Part shown: one piece after another, positions 23,044-25,388 of the stretch
Layout: each line of letters starts with the position of its first letter
How positions within the stretch are numbered: position 1 is the stretch's first letter
Origin: DTU015 sp964406505
GTDB lineage: Bacteria; Bacillota; Sulfobacillia; Fermentithermobacillales; Fermentithermobacillaceae
Length of the DNA stretch: 25,388 bases
Assembly (NCBI GenBank): GCA_964406505.1
Contig: CAYORX010000023.1
Coordinates: 1 to 25,388 of the forward strand
Reading direction: 5' to 3'
Translations under genes and position numbers: made by a program
The notes under the pieces: model-generated
The model's database searches: none
What the model was told of the DNA's origin: nothing
The model's input: the letters and a program-made list of their open reading frames with translations, nothing else

Positions 23044-24351
23044 ATGCAAACCTGTACTAATATCGAGCAACTTAAAGCAAATAATTTGAAGGTGCTTGCG
23101 TCCCCCAAAAAAGAGGCAAGGGTTAAAGACACAATATCGGATGAAAATGTGTTCCATGCCGTTATATCTCAATTGTTAGGTAAGTTGCATATGTCTGTAT
23201 CCAAGGACATTCCAGTACTTCAAACTGTCCCTCAGGCGTCAGGACTTGTTAATTTTGTAATGGATTCGCCCACAGCATTTGATAATATACTTGCATGCGG
23301 TAAGACTTTGACGTATGTGCCTTTCAACTTTTCGAAAATGGTCGAGTTTAAGATGAAAGATGAATTAGCAGAGTTGATAAATGGGGATATATCGCCCGTT
23401 TTATTGTGTAAACCTGAAATCAAGCTCGGTTCAACTGTTAGCCATTGCGAAACAGATAAAGTGTTTTCTGAAACTTTTAATGGCACGGTCGGTGGTCAAC
23501 AACTAGAACAATACGTTGAAGAATATGTGCCTTCTGATGAACCAGTATCGCATTATATAGACGTACCTGACATGCTAAGGCAAATGCAATTTGGTGAAGT
23601 CAATTGCAATTTGAGTCACGTTCATTCTTTAGGTGAATCAAGCCCTTATCCTTCATCATCAAAGACCAATCTGCAGGAAGAATTGTATGTTCCCGAGTTT
23701 CCCGTCGATTTGGAACTAGAAACGGGACAAACTCATCCCAATGAGAATGTAGATGTTTTATTACCGACAACCGAAAGGGTTGGTAATGAGAATGTAGTTG
23801 AACGAATTGAAATTAGCCATAAAATCAAAGAAAAAAATGGACTAGTGGTTGACGATATGGAAATTGCTATGCCTTCATATTTAATGAAAGTTCAAACAGA
23901 ATCTAACGTACGCGAAAGTAAACCGCAAATATCCATGGAGAATGCTCTGCGAGTCGCTGAAATTATATCTGAAGATCTTTACCTAGATTCCCCCAAAAGT
24001 TTGGAGTTTAAGTTGGACCCACCCGGTTTAGGCAAAATCACGGTAGTTGTTTCGTCTAAAGGAGAAGAAGTGTGGGTAAAATTTCTCGCTACGTCACATA
24101 GTTCTCATCAAGTACTCGTGAATTCAGAACTTACGTTAGCGCAAACTTTGTCGGAAAAAGGGTTGATCTTGTCGGGCCTTTTCGTGGATCACGATATGGC
24201 CGGTCAAAGCGGGCAGACAGATGCTCATTCTGATTTTAAGAAAAATTCCAAATACGGAAAACCGGAAATTGCAATTCATGACGAAATGCAAAAACTAGTC
24301 GATATAGGCGATATGTTTACGAACTCTAGCGTGTTAGATTATAGGGTTTAA
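23044..24351 (+). CDS. fliK: Flagellar hook-length control protein FliK
   Basis: Exported molecular ruler that measures hook length and switches export from hook to filament subunits by acting on FlhB. Length is 435 residues. The N-terminal two thirds (about 1-290) is variable and low in motifs, as in other FliK proteins. The C-terminal Flg_hook domain (about 295-385) is recognisable: ALRVAEIISEDLYLDS, LEFKLDPPGLGKITVVVSS, VWVKFLATSHSSHQVLVNS. The C-terminal tail is polar. Assignment rests on this domain and on the position between fliJ and flgD. The start at 23044 is unusually far from the ribosome site; no other in-frame ATG is near it. Confidence 0.88.
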   Translation: MQTCTNIEQLKANNLKVLASPKKEARVKDTISDENVFHAVISQLLGKLHMSVSKDIPVLQTVPQASGLVNFVMDSPTAFDNILACGKTLTYVPFNFSKMVEFKMKDELAELINGDISPVLLCKPEIKLGSTVSHCETDKVFSETFNGTVGGQQLEQYVEEYVPSDEPVSHYIDVPDMLRQMQFGEVNCNLSHVHSLGESSPYPSSSKTNLQEELYVPEFPVDLELETGQTHPNENVDVLLPTTERVGNENVVERIEISHKIKEKNGLVVDDMEIAMPSYLMKVQTESNVRESKPQISMENALRVAEIISEDLYLDSPKSLEFKLDPPGLGKITVVVSSKGEEVWVKFLATSHSSHQVLVNSELTLAQTLSEKGLILSGLFVDHDMAGQSGQTDAHSDFKKNSKYGKPEIAIHDEMQKLVDIGDMFTNSSVLDYRV

Positions 24352-24374
24352 GTTTTAGTTACGGAGGTGTCAGT

Positions 24375-24827
24375 ATGTCATTAGGTGTGGACAACGCAAA
24401 ATATGTTTCCGGTTTTAATAATGCGATTTCGAACGAAAACCAAGTTCAGGGTTTACAAGATCAGTTTATGAAGATCTTGCTTACTCAGCTTAGATATCAA
24501 GATCCGATGGAACCCGTAAACGAACAAGACTTTTTGGCACAAATGGCCCAATTCACGACTGCTACTCAAATGCAAAAACTGAACGATAATGTGTCTTTGC
24601 TATGTGGTTTGTTCGTTGAAAACCAATTAACCCAAAACTTATATGGTGCAGTCCAGTTTATAGGAAAGCGGTTTGAGGCGGTTACGGAAACCGGTGTTAT
24701 TACAGGAATTGTTGAAAGCGTTGGATTTTCTTCAAATGGTTTGGTGATTTACAGTCAAGGGTGCGAAATTTCTTTAGATAATCTTGTGTCAGTTGGAGGC
24801 GTGATCGATGAAGATAACCCAGAATAA
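24375..24827 (+). CDS. flgD: Flagellar hook capping protein FlgD
   Basis: Scaffold that caps the growing hook and directs FlgE assembly. Length is 150 residues, short compared with about 230 in enterics but near the size of Bacillus FlgD-type proteins. The N-terminal FlgD domain is clear: LQDQFMKILLTQLRYQDPMEPVNEQDFLAQMAQFTTATQMQKL. The C-terminal half holds a small beta domain (VESVGFSSNGLVIYSQG). The ATG at 24375 follows ACGGAGGTG. Its end overlaps the next gene by 20 nt. Confidence 0.93.
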   Translation: MSLGVDNAKYVSGFNNAISNENQVQGLQDQFMKILLTQLRYQDPMEPVNEQDFLAQMAQFTTATQMQKLNDNVSLLCGLFVENQLTQNLYGAVQFIGKRFEAVTETGVITGIVESVGFSSNGLVIYSQGCEISLDNLVSVGGVIDEDNPE

Positions 24828-25203
24828 GATGGTTCCTAGTAAAGTCTTGGATCGAACTCGAAGGCGAATTCATAGAGGCGGGCTGCGATCCGGTTGCGCA
24901 GACACCAATTTTGCGAAAACGCTCGAGCATGCACAAAAAGGAGCCAAGATAAGGTTTTCTAAACATGCAGAATTACGTTTTGACGCTTGGAATCAAGGTG
25001 CCAAAACTGAATATGCCGACAAACTTGATGATGCAATAAACATCGCCCAGTCAAAAGGCGCAAGATCTACTTTAGTGCTTATGAAGGACGTCGCTTTTTT
25101 GGTTGCACCGCAAACCAGAACCGTTGTTACCGTGATTCCAGAAGACAGAATGAAACAAAATGTGTTTACTTCGATTGACAGTGCAGTAGTTGTTGATAGG
25201 TAA
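24808..25203 (+). CDS. Flagellar operon protein of the TIGR02530 type
   Basis: Small protein (131 residues) found just before flgE in many Firmicutes flagellar operons; its function is unknown. The conserved region begins near residue 48 with IRFSKHAELRFDAW and continues as KLDDAINIAQSKGARSTLVLMKDVAFLVAPQTRTVVTVIPEDRMKQNVFTSIDSAVVV, the family core. The basic N-terminus (RTRRRIHRGGLR) is variable. The ATG at 24808 has GGAGG 8 nt upstream, inside the end of flgD. The family name is from memory of its motif and position, not a search. Confidence 0.83.
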   Translation: MKITQNKMVPSKVLDRTRRRIHRGGLRSGCADTNFAKTLEHAQKGAKIRFSKHAELRFDAWNQGAKTEYADKLDDAINIAQSKGARSTLVLMKDVAFLVAPQTRTVVTVIPEDRMKQNVFTSIDSAVVVDR

Positions 25204-25212
25204 TGCTTTTCG

Positions 25213-25263
25213 GGCCGGACCCTTCAAGGGAGGCCATGCACTTTTGAATGATGGAAAAAGTGC
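25213..25263 (+). promoter_or_regulatory. Two tandem hairpins in the flgE leader
   Basis: Hairpin 1 (about 25214-25235) has GGCC/GGCC outer arms and a CCC/GGG inner pair around TTCAA. Hairpin 2 (25238-25263) is a perfect 8-bp stem, GCACTTTT with AAAAGTGC, around a 10-nt loop. Neither is followed by a T-tract, so they are not intrinsic terminators. They fill the 92-nt gap before flgE and could affect mRNA stability or processing, or translation. Confidence 0.45.
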
Positions 25264-25295
25264 CGGAATTCAAAAACAGAGGGGTGTATTTAGAT

Positions 25296-25388
25296 ATGAT
25301 GCGATCACTTTTTAGTGCGGTGTCTGGATTAAGAACTCACCAGACTCGTATGGATGTAATAGGTAATAATATTGCAAATGTGAATACT
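25296..25388 (+). CDS. flgE: Flagellar hook protein FlgE, 5' end only
   Basis: Partial: the frame runs off the right edge after 31 codons. The translation begins MMRSLFSAVSGLRTHQTRMD and continues VIGNNIANVNT, the standard N-terminus of the hook/rod protein family (FlgE, FlgF, FlgG). Position right after flgD and the TIGR02530-type gene points to FlgE. Two tandem ATG codons (25296 and 25299) are possible starts; GAGGGG lies about 12 nt before the first. FlgE would polymerise into the hook under the FlgD cap. Confidence 0.85.
   Translation, partial: MMRSLFSAVSGLRTHQTRMDVIGNNIANVNT

Overview
The window (about 40% GC by eye) looks like a chromosomal segment of a spore-forming, motile, low-GC Gram-positive bacterium, most likely a member of the Clostridia. 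Evidence: a complete gerA-gerB-gerC germinant receptor operon, a CodY regulator, the Bacillus/Clostridia gene order topA-xerC-hslV-hslU-codY-flgB-flgC-fliE-fliF-fliG-fliH-fliI-fliJ-fliK-flgD-flgE, strong Shine-Dalgarno sites, and several UUG/GUG starts. I cannot name the species.

Layout. 1-410: a terminator from a gene off the left edge, then an unlisted 57-codon membrane-protein ORF on the minus strand, divergent from trpS. 411-3484 (+): trpS, comM/yifB and yraN. 3526-9223 (-): gerA-gerB-gerC, rnhB and a small SAM methyltransferase, all on the minus strand and closely spaced. 9437-12563 (+): dprA and topA. 12663-16470 (+): xerC-hslV-hslU-codY, tightly packed. 16562-16728: a class I cyclic-di-GMP riboswitch followed by an intrinsic terminator. 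16750-25388 (+): an early flagellar operon for rod, MS-ring, switch, export ATPase, hook-length control and hook cap, cut off in the start of flgE.

How the genes work together. comM, dprA, topA, xerC and rnhB form the DNA-processing group usual at this locus. Here rnhB sits in an opposite-strand block with the germination genes. hslVU encodes an ATP-dependent protease and codY a nutrient-sensing repressor. The flagellar genes run in assembly order behind an RNA switch, so c-di-GMP should set whether RNA polymerase enters the flagellar operon. From the pairing I can trace, I infer an OFF switch (ligand promotes termination).

The window is mostly orthodox. I found no CRISPR array, tRNA, rRNA, insertion sequence or prophage, and no candidate for a wholly new system. 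The points most worth a second look are the riboswitch at the codY/flgB junction, the inverted germination/rnhB block, the small membrane-protein ORF, a start-stop AUG-UAA in front of fliK, and the two hairpins in the flgE leader.
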